Of a stretch of 64,000 nucleotides of DNA, positions 53,414 through 62,871 are shown piece after piece; within the stretch, counting starts at the first letter, position 1; each line of letters opens with the position of its first letter. Source of the stretch: Marivita sp965656765 (GTDB taxonomy: Bacteria > Pseudomonadota > Alphaproteobacteria > Rhodobacterales > Rhodobacteraceae); assembly GCF_965656765.1 (NCBI RefSeq), contig NZ_CBFHLV010000001.1, positions 1 to 64,000 of the forward strand. The letters run 5' to 3'. The notes below the pieces were generated by a model. It saw nothing but the letters and a program-made list of their open reading frames with translations, ran no database searches and had not been told where the DNA came from. The position numbers and the translations under genes were made by a program.

Positions 53414-54391
53414 CTAGGCCAAAGCCAGAACCGGCCCTTCAAGCAGCCGCATCAAATCGCCGAAATAACCACCGGACCGCGCCGGTTGGTTCGGGTCCGA
53501 GGTGATGGCAACAGCAAGGTTGCGTGCTTGGTGCGACGCGATGATCTGGCCACCATAACCTCGGGCCAAGGTGTAGCCAGAGGATGACAAGAACCAGCCA
53601 TACCCATATCCCAGTCCTGACCACGGGGACCGGGCATATGGCACCGTCGAAGCCGCGATCCAACTTTGCGCGATGACCTGCTCACCTTCGTATTGTCCAT
53701 GATCGCGCATCAGCTTGGCGATCTTTAGCATCGCGGTCGGGCGCAGGGCCATGTTGTTGCCGCCCATGTAATACCCCTGCGGGTCGCGCGTCCACGGCGG
53801 CATCTCTATCCCGAGGGGGTCACCCAGCCGTTCGCGCGCCTGAGCCAAGAGACTTTTTCCTGTTGCCTCGGACAAGGCCGCGCCAAGGATGTGAGTCGAT
53901 CCGGTGGAATACAGCATGCGCCCTCCGGGTTCGGCCACCATCGGACGGGACAGGGCGTTGGCCAGCCAGTTCCCGGAATTCACCCAAGCACCATAGTTCG
54001 GGCCCGAAGTGCGTTCGAGACCGGCGCGCAAGGTGACAAGATCTTCCAGCGTGATATCGCCAGCACCGGTGGTGGCGTTCGAAGGCAGGATGTTCGGCGC
54101 CACCTCAGACAGCGGCGCGTTCACAGACTCCACATCACCCCGGTCAATCGCAGCACCAAGCAAAAGCGCCACAAGGCTTTTGGAGCAGGATTTGATGTTG
54201 GCAAGACGGTCCAGACCCGGCCCTCGCGGTGCTTGGGCGAAGAGCGTGTCATTGCCCCGGCTGATCTGAAGTGAATGCAATTGCGGCAGCGCATCAATCG
54301 CGCTTTGCAGATCATCTGTCTGAGCACTGCTGATATAGGGCAAGCACAGCGCAGAAGCGGCGGTGCAAATAAAAGTTCTACGACTGGTCAT
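53414..54391 (-). CDS. serine hydrolase, beta-lactamase class C family
   Basis: The 325-residue protein has a likely Tat-type signal (SRRTF at residues 3-7, cleavage near 23) and the SxxK motif S68-C-S-K71. The later YGWFLSSSGYTLARGYGG region resembles esterase/DD-peptidase relatives. It probably cleaves esters or amides in the periplasm. I chose the ATG at 54391 because the signal begins there. Substrate is unknown. Confidence 0.87.
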   Translation of the reverse strand: MTSRRTFICTAASALCLPYISSAQTDDLQSAIDALPQLHSLQISRGNDTLFAQAPRGPGLDRLANIKSCSKSLVALLLGAAIDRGDVESVNAPLSEVAPNILPSNATTGAGDITLEDLVTLRAGLERTSGPNYGAWVNSGNWLANALSRPMVAEPGGRMLYSTGSTHILGAALSEATGKSLLAQARERLGDPLGIEMPPWTRDPQGYYMGGNNMALRPTAMLKIAKLMRDHGQYEGEQVIAQSWIAASTVPYARSPWSGLGYGYGWFLSSSGYTLARGYGGQIIASHQARNLAVAITSDPNQPARSGGYFGDLMRLLEGPVLALA

Positions 54392-54454
54392 GTCACAAGG
54401 TGTAAAACCTTTGCACTCCACGTCCAGCGGATGAGGTTCACGTCTACGTGCAGA

Positions 54455-54476
54455 AAGCGGGCAGCTATGCCCGCTT
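54455..54476 (-). terminator. terminator hairpin after the monooxygenase
   Basis: On the minus strand AAGCGGGCA pairs perfectly with TGCCCGCTT around a 4-base loop, eleven bases past the monooxygenase stop, followed by TCTG. It fits an intrinsic terminator with a short U-tract. Confidence 0.65.
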
Positions 54477-54486
54477 CCAAGACTCC

Positions 54487-56286
54487 TTACGACAGGTGAT
54501 GCACCTCTTGCAGCGCATAAATCGGCGTCGGAATGCCCTCCATCCGGGCTTTAAGCTGCAACGCTAGGAACTGCGAATAGTGCCGGGACTGGTGCAGGTT
54601 GCCGCCGTGGAACCACAGGTTATCCTGCTGCGTGGGTTTCCACATATTGCGCTGCTCGCCTTCCCAAGGGCCCGGGTCTTTGGTGGTATCAGAGCCAAGG
54701 CCCCAAACCTTTCCAACCTTATCAGCCATCTCTTGGCCCATCAGGTCCGCGACCCAACCATTCATGGAGTTGTACCCGGTGGCAAAGACGATCAAGTCCG
54801 CTTCGAGCTTTTCGCCATTATCAAGGATCACCCCATCTTCGACGATCTCGGTTACCTGCCCGCGTTTCAGTTTGACCTCACCGTCAATGATGAGCTGGCT
54901 TGCGCCTACATCAATGTAATAGCCAGAGCCGCGCCGAAGATACTTCATAAAGAGACCGGACTCGTCATCACCCCAATCCAACCAGAAGCCTGCCTTCTCC
55001 AGACCATCGTAGAACTCTTTGTCTTGTTCTTTCATCGCTGCATAGGCCGGGATCTGGAACTCGTGCAGGATCGCATAGGGCAATGAGGCGAAGATCAGGT
55101 CGGCCTTTTCGGTGGTCACACCGGCATTAACCGCACGCTCTGAATACAGATCGCCCAAACCGATCTCCATCAACGTGTCAGACCGCACGATATGGGTCGA
55201 GGACCGCTGCACCATCGTCACATCGGCTTCATGCTCCCAAAGTGCGGCGCAGATATCGTGGGCCGAATTGTTCGACCCCACGACAACACATTTCTTACCT
55301 TTGTACTTGTCGGGGCCAGAGTGTTGTGAGGAGTGATGGATATCGCCTTTGAACGTGTCCATTCCCGGGAAATCGGGCATACGCGCTTTTCCGGACATGC
55401 CCGTCGCCATAACCAACTGCTTAGGCCGCAAGGTGACTTCCTCTCCGTCGCGGTCGACCACGACGGTCCATTCCTGCTTCGCCTCGTCATAAGTCGCTGA
55501 TTTGGCGGTGGTACGGGTCCAATAATTGAGCTCCATCACCTTGGTATACATCTCAAGCCAGTCACCGATCTTGTCCTTCGGCGCAAAGACGGGCCAGTTT
55601 TCCGGGAATTTGATGTAAGGTAGATGGTCGTACCAAACCGGGTCATGCAGGCAAAGCGACTTGTAGCGCTTGCGCCAGCTGTCGCCAGGCCGGTCGTTGC
55701 GTTCGACGATGATGGTCGGCACTCCCAATTGGCGCAGACGCGCCCCAAGCGCGATGCCGCCTTGCCCGCCACCAATGATAAGCGTGTAAGGCTGGGTCGT
55801 GTAGCCAAGCTCCTTGGCCTCTCGCTCACGCTCTTCGGCCCAGGTTTCGCGATTCTTGCCCGCGCCGTGCTTGGCACCCAGTGGACGATCAAACCCTTTT
55901 GGTTCCTCAAAGCCCTTAAGTTCGACCATCGTTGTGAGCAACGTCCAGATCTTACCATCCCGCAAACGGAGCAAACCATAGCCTCGAGCCACATCGGTCT
56001 CGAACGTAATCCAAGCGGTGACGACGCCACCGTCCTCGGTCACAACGTCACCCTCGGAGAGGGCCCAGTTGTGCGGTTTGGTCGTGGTAAGCTGATGCTT
56101 CAGCATATCCTCAACCTGATCCTTGCCTTCGACTGTTTTGATATTCCATGTAAAGGTCACAAGGTCCCGCCAGTAACAATCATCCGCGAACATCTCGCGG
56201 GCGCGGGCGATGTCGCCGTCTTCCAGCGCCTTCCCGAATTCATCGAGAAACGCCTGCGTTGTGTCGGACAGTGTCGAGTCGAGCAT
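54487..56286 (-). CDS. flavin-containing monooxygenase with NTF2-like N-terminal domain
   Basis: The 599-residue protein has an N-terminal NTF2/SnoaL-like domain (about 1-125) and a two-dinucleotide-fold monooxygenase: FAD motif LIIGGGQGGIALG near 170 and an NADPH motif GSNNSAHDI near 345, where the family usually has GSGNSA. It should oxygenate a soft nucleophile or perform Baeyer-Villiger-type chemistry. It is alone between two terminator-like hairpins. Substrate not known. Confidence 0.88.
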   Translation of the reverse strand: MLDSTLSDTTQAFLDEFGKALEDGDIARAREMFADDCYWRDLVTFTWNIKTVEGKDQVEDMLKHQLTTTKPHNWALSEGDVVTEDGGVVTAWITFETDVARGYGLLRLRDGKIWTLLTTMVELKGFEEPKGFDRPLGAKHGAGKNRETWAEEREREAKELGYTTQPYTLIIGGGQGGIALGARLRQLGVPTIIVERNDRPGDSWRKRYKSLCLHDPVWYDHLPYIKFPENWPVFAPKDKIGDWLEMYTKVMELNYWTRTTAKSATYDEAKQEWTVVVDRDGEEVTLRPKQLVMATGMSGKARMPDFPGMDTFKGDIHHSSQHSGPDKYKGKKCVVVGSNNSAHDICAALWEHEADVTMVQRSSTHIVRSDTLMEIGLGDLYSERAVNAGVTTEKADLIFASLPYAILHEFQIPAYAAMKEQDKEFYDGLEKAGFWLDWGDDESGLFMKYLRRGSGYYIDVGASQLIIDGEVKLKRGQVTEIVEDGVILDNGEKLEADLIVFATGYNSMNGWVADLMGQEMADKVGKVWGLGSDTTKDPGPWEGEQRNMWKPTQQDNLWFHGGNLHQSRHYSQFLALQLKARMEGIPTPIYALQEVHHLS

Positions 56287-56403
56287 AATTTCCTCCCAGA
56301 ATTTTTGTGCTTTTGTGATCTGAGAGTGCCAACAGTGATCCTGTGACGCCAGGGAAACTTTGGTCGTGTTGCGCGATCAGCGTTTTTTACCCCATCGCCA
56401 ACG

Positions 56404-56433
56404 AAAAAAGCCCCGCTGATCCAGCGAGGCTTT
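56404..56433 (-). terminator. intrinsic terminator after rplT
   Basis: On the minus strand AAAGCC-T-CGCT pairs with AGCG-G-GGCTTT around a 5-base loop, followed by a run of six T residues. This is a textbook rho-independent terminator for the rpmI-rplT transcript. Confidence 0.88.
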
Positions 56434-56456
56434 CCTAATTTCGCAAATTGGGTCGC

Positions 56457-56822
56457 TTACGCGGCCAGCGCGCCTTTGGCTTGATCCACGATGGCACCGA
56501 AAGCTTCGGGTTCGTGAACGGCCAGATCGGCCAGCACTTTGCGGTCCACTTCAATCCCGGCCAGGTTCAGGCCGTTTATGAAGCGGGAATAGGTCAGTGC
56601 TTCGTCGTGCATCCGCACAGCCGCATTGATCCGCTGGATCCACAGAGCGCGGAAATTGCGCTTGCGGTTCTTGCGGTCACGTGTGGCGTACTGGTTCGCC
56701 TTGTCGACGGCCTGACGTGCAACCTTGAAGGTGTTCTTACGGCGGCCGTAGTAACCTTTGGCGGCCTTGATGACCTTCTTGTGACGGGCGTGTGTGGTGG
56801 TTCCGCCTTTTACTCGGGACAT
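56457..56822 (-). CDS. rplT: 50S ribosomal protein L20
   Basis: The 121-residue basic protein begins SRVKGGTTTHARHKKVIKAA and matches L20 across its length. It binds 23S rRNA and is needed early in 50S assembly. It follows rpmI by 12 bases, the conserved pairing. The terminator lies just past its stop. Confidence 0.97.
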   Translation of the reverse strand: MSRVKGGTTTHARHKKVIKAAKGYYGRRKNTFKVARQAVDKANQYATRDRKNRKRNFRALWIQRINAAVRMHDEALTYSRFINGLNLAGIEVDRKVLADLAVHEPEAFGAIVDQAKGALAA

Positions 56823-56834
56823 ATCAATTCCTCC

Positions 56835-57035
56835 TTAGCGCGCGTATGGCATCATCGGCTTGATGATTTGCTCATCAGCCTTAGAAAGCACGGTGGTTCC
56901 GCGCGCGTCGCGGATGAATTTCTTGTGGCGCTTGATCATACCGTGGCGTTTGCCGGCCTGACCTGCCTTGATCCGGCCAGTGGCCGTGACCTTGAACCGC
57001 TTTTTGCAGCTCGATTTCGTCTTCATCTTCGGCAT
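56835..57035 (-). CDS. rpmI: 50S ribosomal protein L35
   Basis: The 66-residue protein begins MPKMKTKSSCKKRFKVT, as L35 does. I chose the ATG at 57035; the longer frame upstream has no homology. infC is not found upstream, where a BASS transporter lies instead, as in many alphaproteobacteria. Confidence 0.97.
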   Translation of the reverse strand: MPKMKTKSSCKKRFKVTATGRIKAGQAGKRHGMIKRHKKFIRDARGTTVLSKADEQIIKPMMPYAR

Positions 57036-57145
57036 TTCCGTCTCCTGTATGTCGATCGGTTTGCGCGCGACTCGGTATGCCAATTCGACCGGCCGCACGG
57101 GTAGAGCGCGCCGTATAGGCGGGCTTGCGGGGCAATGCAACTGTT

Positions 57146-58027
57146 TCAAAGCAGGCTGTCAGGGATTTTCTGTTCAGCTGCCGTGTTGGCGCGACGGAAG
57201 ATCAACGTGACGCAGGTTGCGACGATCACGATGAACAAAGAATAGAGCACAGGCACCGCCATGATCGCCTGCGCTTCCGTTCCCTGAAACGTGAACACGA
57301 TGATCGCAATTGCCAATGGTCCGTTCTGAATGCCAGTCTCAAGCGCCACCGTTCGGGCGTTGCGGGGATGCAATCGCAAAGCCCGGGCGAATAGATAGCC
57401 GATGCTGATCCCGAAAACACCCAGCCCGATGGACGCGACATAGGTCGCTGGTGTGGTTTCAAGCAGGAACTGCCAATTACGGGGAATCCAGCTGACCATC
57501 AGGAAGAGGATGAAAAACAGCGCAAGTGCAGAGCCAAAGAACTCGGTCACCGCCCCTACATTCGCGCTAACTTTGCGCAGCACCATCCCAATGGCCACCG
57601 GGACCAGAAGCAGCACCAATGTGGCAATGATATTCTCACGCGGGATCTCGAGGTTAAGTGCTGATGCGTATAGCACCAAAACAATCGGGATCATCACGAC
57701 GCCCGCGACTGTGGACGTCACTGTCATCAGGACCGACAGGGCCAGATTGCCCTTTGAGAAATAGGTAAAGATATTGGACGTTGTTCCGCCGGGCATGCAG
57801 GCCATGATCAGGATACCCAGGGCGATGGTTTCCGGCACCACAAGGAACGTCGCGAGCAAAAAGCCAATGAAGGGCATGAACCCATATTGCGAGATCACAC
57901 CAATGGCGAGGCCGTAGGGGCGTCGCAGGGCAAGATAGAAATCGCGCGGGGTGAGTGATGCGCCCATGCCCAGCATGATGACGAAGATCATCAGCGCCAG
58001 CAGCGCCTGTTCAAATGCACCAACCAT
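57146..58027 (-). CDS. bile acid:sodium symporter family transporter
   Basis: The 293-residue protein has nine to ten hydrophobic helices and the BASS segments CMPGGTTSN (sodium site) and ETGIQNGPLAIA. Bacterial members move organic anions or pantothenate-like compounds with sodium. It lies 5 bases downstream of fadD and is probably co-transcribed with it. Substrate unknown. Confidence 0.9.
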   Translation of the reverse strand: MVGAFEQALLALMIFVIMLGMGASLTPRDFYLALRRPYGLAIGVISQYGFMPFIGFLLATFLVVPETIALGILIMACMPGGTTSNIFTYFSKGNLALSVLMTVTSTVAGVVMIPIVLVLYASALNLEIPRENIIATLVLLLVPVAIGMVLRKVSANVGAVTEFFGSALALFFILFLMVSWIPRNWQFLLETTPATYVASIGLGVFGISIGYLFARALRLHPRNARTVALETGIQNGPLAIAIIVFTFQGTEAQAIMAVPVLYSLFIVIVATCVTLIFRRANTAAEQKIPDSLL

Positions 58028-58032
58028 GCCCG

Positions 58033-59754
58033 TTACTCCGCTGCGATACGGGCCATTTCTTCGGCACGCAGGTCTTTTCTGAGAATTTTACCGACATTCG
58101 ATTTCGGCAGCTCATCGCGGAATTCGACGCGTTTGGGCACCTTGTATGCGGTCAGGTGTTGCTTGCAATGCGCCCGGATATCGGCCTCGGACAACCCATC
58201 GTCGCGTTTGACGATATAAGCTTTTACCGCCTCTCCCGTGGCATCATCCGGCACTCCGATTACAGCAGCTTCGAGGATGCCAGGATGTAGCGCGAGGCAG
58301 TCTTCGACTTCGTTCGGGTAGACATTAAAGCCAGACACTACAACCATATCTTTCTTTCGGTCCACGATGCGGAAATAGCCATCGTCATCCATCACGCCGA
58401 TATCACCCGTCAAAAACCACCCATTGCGCAGCGCATGCGCACTTTCCTCGGGTTTGTTCCAATATCCGGACATGACCTGTGGACCAGAGGCAGCGATCTC
58501 TCCGGTCTCACCCTGAGCCACCGGGGTACCGGCCTCATCAAGACAGGCAATCCTCGTACCAGGGACCGGAATCCCGATAGACCCATCACGGGTCTTGCCC
58601 AACGGATTGAACGTTAGCACCGGCGATGTTTCGGTCAGGCCGTACCCTTGGAGCACCGGTTTGCCGGTCACACTTTCCCATTTCTGTGCCACTGCCGCCT
58701 GAAGCGCCATCCCCCCGGCAGAGGAAAACTTGAGTGATTTCGGCGGGCTGTCAGTGAACCAAACTTCGTTGGTCAATCCGTTGAACAATGTGTTCACGCC
58801 GCTCATCCAAGTGATTTTGTAATTCTCGAATGCACGTTTGAGGTTAGACAAGGGCCTCGGACTTGGGATCAAAATGTTGCGCGAGCCAAGCCAGTAGAAG
58901 GCCAGCATATTCACCGTGAATGCGAAAATATGGTAGAGTGGCAGCGCAGTCAGGGCGATTTCCTTACCCTTTTCGACGCCTTCCAGCATCTCCATCGTCT
59001 GTTCCATGTTCAGGATCAGGTTGGCATGGCTTAGCATCGCCCCCTTCGCAACACCTGTTGTACCACCGGTATACTGCAGGCAGGCCACATCATTGGCATC
59101 GACGCTCTGAGAATAAGCATCCGGCGCAATCCGTTCGCGGGCCATGTGGTCGCGACCAGAAGCCAATGCATCCAGGAACCGGATATGGGCCACCTCAACC
59201 GGTTTGACAGATTTGTCCCAGTGCTTTTGCACCAGCCCGACAATGCCACGCGGCAACGCAGGCAGAAATTCGGCAACGCGGGTGACAATGATATTGGGGA
59301 TTGGGTGACCTTGCGTCGCGGCTGGGATCTTGTCGGCGAACATATCCACAATGACAAGCGCATGCGGTTCAGCATCTGCAAACTGCTTGCCCATTTCTTC
59401 CGCAGTATAAAGCGGATTGACGTTGACCAGAATGCAGCCTGCCTTGAAGATACCGAACGCTGCGACTGGGAATGTCAGGCAATTAGGCATCTGGAGCGCG
59501 ACACGGTCCCCCAGCCCCAATCCTGCCACTTCGCGCAGGTAAACAGCAAACGCATCTGACATTTCGTCCACTTGTTGAAAACTTAGCGTGCCGTTCATGC
59601 CATTGGGCAAACACGTCGTGAAAGCCGCTGCGTTACCGTAGGTGCCTGACACGGCACGGATCAGATCCGGAAGTGTCCGGTAAGATGCTTTGTCGATATC
59701 CTTGCGGACATTCGGCCCATAATAGGCCGTCCACGGACGCGCCTCATCTTTCAT
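58033..59754 (-). CDS. fadD: long-chain fatty-acid-CoA ligase
   Basis: The 573-residue adenylating enzyme has the P-loop-like YTGGTTGVAKGAMLSH near residue 205, GYGLTETSPV near 345, and the FadD/ACS-linker motif GDIGVMDDDGYFRIVDRKKD near 440. It makes acyl-CoA from fatty acid, ATP and CoA. I chose the ATG at 59754 (MKDEARPW), because a GGAGGA site precedes it; twenty more residues would be possible. Confidence 0.93.
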   Translation of the reverse strand: MKDEARPWTAYYGPNVRKDIDKASYRTLPDLIRAVSGTYGNAAAFTTCLPNGMNGTLSFQQVDEMSDAFAVYLREVAGLGLGDRVALQMPNCLTFPVAAFGIFKAGCILVNVNPLYTAEEMGKQFADAEPHALVIVDMFADKIPAATQGHPIPNIIVTRVAEFLPALPRGIVGLVQKHWDKSVKPVEVAHIRFLDALASGRDHMARERIAPDAYSQSVDANDVACLQYTGGTTGVAKGAMLSHANLILNMEQTMEMLEGVEKGKEIALTALPLYHIFAFTVNMLAFYWLGSRNILIPSPRPLSNLKRAFENYKITWMSGVNTLFNGLTNEVWFTDSPPKSLKFSSAGGMALQAAVAQKWESVTGKPVLQGYGLTETSPVLTFNPLGKTRDGSIGIPVPGTRIACLDEAGTPVAQGETGEIAASGPQVMSGYWNKPEESAHALRNGWFLTGDIGVMDDDGYFRIVDRKKDMVVVSGFNVYPNEVEDCLALHPGILEAAVIGVPDDATGEAVKAYIVKRDDGLSEADIRAHCKQHLTAYKVPKRVEFRDELPKSNVGKILRKDLRAEEMARIAAE

Positions 59755-59881
59755 GCCATCCTCCTCCCAAAGCAACGTCCATCCCGTCTGTGAGGACTGA
59801 AGGTTGCGGTCCAAGAACAGCTAAAGCGATATCCCTAATGGATCTATAGTGATCGAACGTCACACCGTCGGCAAAATGCGA

Positions 59882-60002
59882 TCAGGTCCATCCCTGCAAA
59901 ACACGCCCGACAACTTCGGGGATGGCTTCGATAGAATAGCCACCGGGTTTATTGGACATCGCCCAGCCCAAGGCCGACCACAAACAATGTGTCAGGATTC
60001 AC
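59882..60002 (-). pseudogene. possible small gene split by a frameshift
   Basis: Just after pyk on the same strand, an AGGAGC site precedes a GTG that starts a 17-codon frame (MNPDTLFVVGLGLGDVQ), which begins like small roseobacter membrane proteins and then stops. A second frame, offset by one base, continues with AMSNKPGGYSIEAIPEVV and GRVLQGWT. Together they read like one 40-residue protein broken by an indel. No domain is recognised. Confidence 0.3.
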
Positions 60003-60036
60003 TGTGACCTGCTCCTACTAATAACCGGTGAAAAGG

Positions 60037-61482
60037 TTACTCTGGATCAGTATTGTAGATCAAACGTTCGTCACACGGTGCCACGCGCAGGATGTTTGTT
60101 GTGCCTGGTGTGTTAAATGGGACACCCGCAGTCACGAGAATCTGGTCGGTCTCATCAGCGTATCCACCAGCACGCGCGGCCTGAGCCGCGTTGACCACGG
60201 CTTGTTTGAACCGCTCCAATTCGCCAGTTATCACGCACTCAGTGCCCCATGTGAGAGCAAGCCTGCGGGCAGTATCGATCGAGTTTGTCATCGCGATAAT
60301 CGGAACACGCGGACGTTCACGCGCGGTAAGCAGCGCAGTCGTGCCAGAGGACGTGTAGCAGCAGATTGCTTTGATATCGGTTGTTTCCGCGATTTCGCGA
60401 GCGGCCGCGACGATACCGTCCGCAACGGTCGCCCGCTTGGCGGCACGGGAGGCTTCGATGATCTCGGTATAGGTGGGGTCGCTCTCGACCTCTTCGGCCA
60501 CGTTGTTCATCGTGGTCACAGCTTCGATCGGATAGTCGCCTGCCGCAGATTCCGCCGACAGCATAATCGCGTCCGAGCCTTCGTAGATCGCGGTGGCGAC
60601 ATCGGACACCTCGGCGCGGGTTGGCATCGGCGATTCGATCATGGACTCAAGCATCTGGGTCGCCACGATTACCGGCTTGGCCGCCGCACGGCAGCGACGA
60701 ATCAGACGCTTCTGGATCGGGGGCACGTTCTGCACGGGCAATTCGACACCCAGATCGCCGCGCGCCACCATGATGCCATCGGACACTTCCAGGATTTCGT
60801 TGAACGCCTTAACGCCCGCAGGCTTTTCGATCTTGGAAAGGATCGCAGCGCGGCCTTTGCACAATTCACGGGCTTCGATGACGTCTTCCGCGCGCTGTAC
60901 AAAGCTAAGGGCAAGCCAATCGACACCCAGCTCTGCCACGAATTCCAGATCGCCGCGGTCCTTCTCAGACAAAGCTGCCAAGGGCAGAACGACGTCAGGC
61001 ACGTTTACACCTTTGCGGTTGGAAATCATCCCGCCCGTGATAACTGTGCAATCGGCAAAATCAGCGCCACAAGCATCCACCTTCAAGCGGATTTTACCAT
61101 CGTTCACAAGAAGATGCGCGCCCGGTTCAAGTGCGGCGAAAATTTCGGGGTGAGGGAGCGTGACGCGGGTCAGAGTGCCTTCCTCTTCGGCCAGATCAAG
61201 ACGGAAGGAAGCACCCTCAACCAGTTCTTCTTCGCCATTGGCAAAGACACCAACACGGAGTTTTGGTCCTTGAAGGTCGGCCAGAATTCCGATCGTGCTG
61301 CTTAGGTCCTTTTCGACCTGACGGATAATTGCGTGACGCTCGGCAATCTCTTCGTGGCTGCCATGGCTCATATTAAGGCGGAACACGTCTGCGCCGGCCT
61401 CATGCAGGGCACGGATCATCTCATAACTGCTCGACGCTGGGCCCAAGGTGGCCACGATCTTCACACTCCGCAAACGTCTCAT
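60037..61482 (-). CDS. pyk: pyruvate kinase
   Basis: The 481-residue protein has the pyruvate kinase start VKIVATLGPASSSYEMI, the catalytic ILSKIEKPAGVKAFNEIL and MVARGDLGVELP segments, and a C-terminal allosteric domain (about 350-480). It converts PEP and ADP to pyruvate and ATP. It lies between the fadD region and the divergent N-formylglutamate amidohydrolase gene. Confidence 0.95.
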   Translation of the reverse strand: MRRLRSVKIVATLGPASSSYEMIRALHEAGADVFRLNMSHGSHEEIAERHAIIRQVEKDLSSTIGILADLQGPKLRVGVFANGEEELVEGASFRLDLAEEEGTLTRVTLPHPEIFAALEPGAHLLVNDGKIRLKVDACGADFADCTVITGGMISNRKGVNVPDVVLPLAALSEKDRGDLEFVAELGVDWLALSFVQRAEDVIEARELCKGRAAILSKIEKPAGVKAFNEILEVSDGIMVARGDLGVELPVQNVPPIQKRLIRRCRAAAKPVIVATQMLESMIESPMPTRAEVSDVATAIYEGSDAIMLSAESAAGDYPIEAVTTMNNVAEEVESDPTYTEIIEASRAAKRATVADGIVAAAREIAETTDIKAICCYTSSGTTALLTARERPRVPIIAMTNSIDTARRLALTWGTECVITGELERFKQAVVNAAQAARAGGYADETDQILVTAGVPFNTPGTTNILRVAPCDERLIYNTDPE

Positions 61483-61662
61483 TGGGATCCCGTCCTTCAG
61501 TTTTGTTTTGGGCAGCTTACCAGCCTGTAAAGGCGCGTTGGCAGCCGCCGTGCTGGGTAAGATGAACGCACCATGTTACCGCTAACTATCTGCGTGTCTT
61601 ATTGCCCATTTCCCTTTCTTGCGCAACTCAACTATCTGATGCGCCCGGGAGATCATACAGCT

Positions 61663-62400
61663 ATGACGTACGTACCATTTTTTGTGCATGGAGAGAACCG
61701 ATCCTCACGCTGGCTGATCACCTGCGATCATGCCGCAAACACGGTCCCCCCTGATCTTGACGGCACACTTGGTCTGCCGGATTCGGATATGGCGCGACAC
61801 ATTGCATTTGATCCGGGTGCAGCCGGTGTGACCCGCGCGCTGGCAGATGCGCTGGGTGCACCTGCGATCCTGTCGAATTTTTCACGGCTTGTGATCGATC
61901 CGAACCGAGGCGAAGATGATCCGACGCTCTTGATGCGGCTCTATGACGGATCGGTCATTCCAGGCAACCGCGACGCCGATACACGCGAAAAAGAGCGTCG
62001 GCTGAACGCGTACTACCGCCCCTATCATGACGCCTACGCCAAATTGGCGGCGCGTCAGGACAACACCGTGATCGTGGCAGTGCATTCCTTTACCCGCCAG
62101 CTTAAATCACGCCCCAGTCGCCCGTGGCATGTAGGCATTCTACATGCCTATGATCGGCGTTTGTCGGATCCGCTTATTGAAACGCTTGATGCGGAACCCG
62201 ATCTTGTCGTGGGCCGCAACGAACCCTATCCAGGCCATTTGCCCGGAGATGCGATTGACCGCCATGCCTTGCATCATGGCCGGAAGAACACACTTATCGA
62301 ATTGCGAAACGATCTGATCGAAACCGAAGCCACCCAAGCCGCTTGGGGCGAACGACTGGCTCCAATGCTGATCGATGCGCTGGCCAAAACGACAGACTGA
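61663..62400 (+). CDS. N-formylglutamate amidohydrolase family protein
   Basis: The 245-residue protein matches the family, with WLITCDHAANTVPPDL near residues 17-32, HIAFDPGA near 46 and AVHSFTR near 140, whose acidic and His residues bind the metal. It removes the formyl group from N-formylglutamate or a related N-acyl amino acid. I chose the ATG at 61663; the frame extends 30 codons upstream without support. It is followed 16 bases later by a DUF1244 gene. Confidence 0.9.
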   Translation: MTYVPFFVHGENRSSRWLITCDHAANTVPPDLDGTLGLPDSDMARHIAFDPGAAGVTRALADALGAPAILSNFSRLVIDPNRGEDDPTLLMRLYDGSVIPGNRDADTREKERRLNAYYRPYHDAYAKLAARQDNTVIVAVHSFTRQLKSRPSRPWHVGILHAYDRRLSDPLIETLDAEPDLVVGRNEPYPGHLPGDAIDRHALHHGRKNTLIELRNDLIETEATQAAWGERLAPMLIDALAKTTD

Positions 62401-62416
62401 ACCGGAGGACAAAGAT

Positions 62417-62734
62417 ATGGACCAACAGACGCAACTCGAGATCGAAGCCGCCGCCTTTCGCCGTTTGCGCCAGCATTTGATCGAAGATCGCCCCGATGTG
62501 CAGAACATCGACATGATGAACCTTACCGGCTTTTGCCGTAACTGCCTAAGCCGTTGGTATCAAGAAGCCGCCAATGAACGCGGGATCGAGATGGATAAAG
62601 ACACCGGGCGCGAGGCGTTTTACGGCATGCCGATGTCAGAATGGAAAGCCCGCCATCAGACCGAGGCAACCGACGCGCAGAAAGAGGCGTTTGAGGTGGC
62701 CTTCAAAGAGAACGTGACCGACAAAGAAGCATAG
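62417..62734 (+). CDS. DUF1244 family protein
   Basis: The 105-residue protein matches the small proteobacterial DUF1244 family, with AFRRLRQHLIEDRPDVQNIDM near 13-34 and GFCRNCLSRWY near 38-48 (two cysteines). GGAGG precedes the ATG at 62417. Family function is not established. It probably shares a transcript with the upstream amidohydrolase. Confidence 0.88.
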   Translation: MDQQTQLEIEAAAFRRLRQHLIEDRPDVQNIDMMNLTGFCRNCLSRWYQEAANERGIEMDKDTGREAFYGMPMSEWKARHQTEATDAQKEAFEVAFKENVTDKEA

Positions 62735-62788
62735 CCAGATCAGGCTAGGATGCTTTAACGCACATCGCGTCCCGATAAACCGGGGCGT

Positions 62789-62853
62789 GCCCGCCAAGGG
62801 CGGGCGTGAGGGCGCTGCCCTCACACTCCCGAGGTATTTGGAAACCGAAGAAG
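62789..62853. repeat. tandem-hairpin intergenic repeat element
   Basis: Two adjacent stem-loops (GCCCGCC/GGCGGGC at 62789-62805 and GTGAGGGC/GCCCTCAC at 62806-62824) are followed by CTCCCGAGGTATTTGGAAAC and then CGAAGAAG. From memory, similar hairpin-plus-tail elements recur downstream of genes in Rhodobacteraceae. Here it separates two convergent genes and may act as a terminator. Only one copy is evident in this window. Confidence 0.55.
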
Positions 62854-62871
62854 CTCAGGCGCAGATTCTGG

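Noticed and set aside
60028..61305. 425-codon plus-strand frame opposite pyruvate kinase
   Set aside because: Composition is His/Arg/Gly-rich antisense shadow; pyk on the other strand is fully supported.
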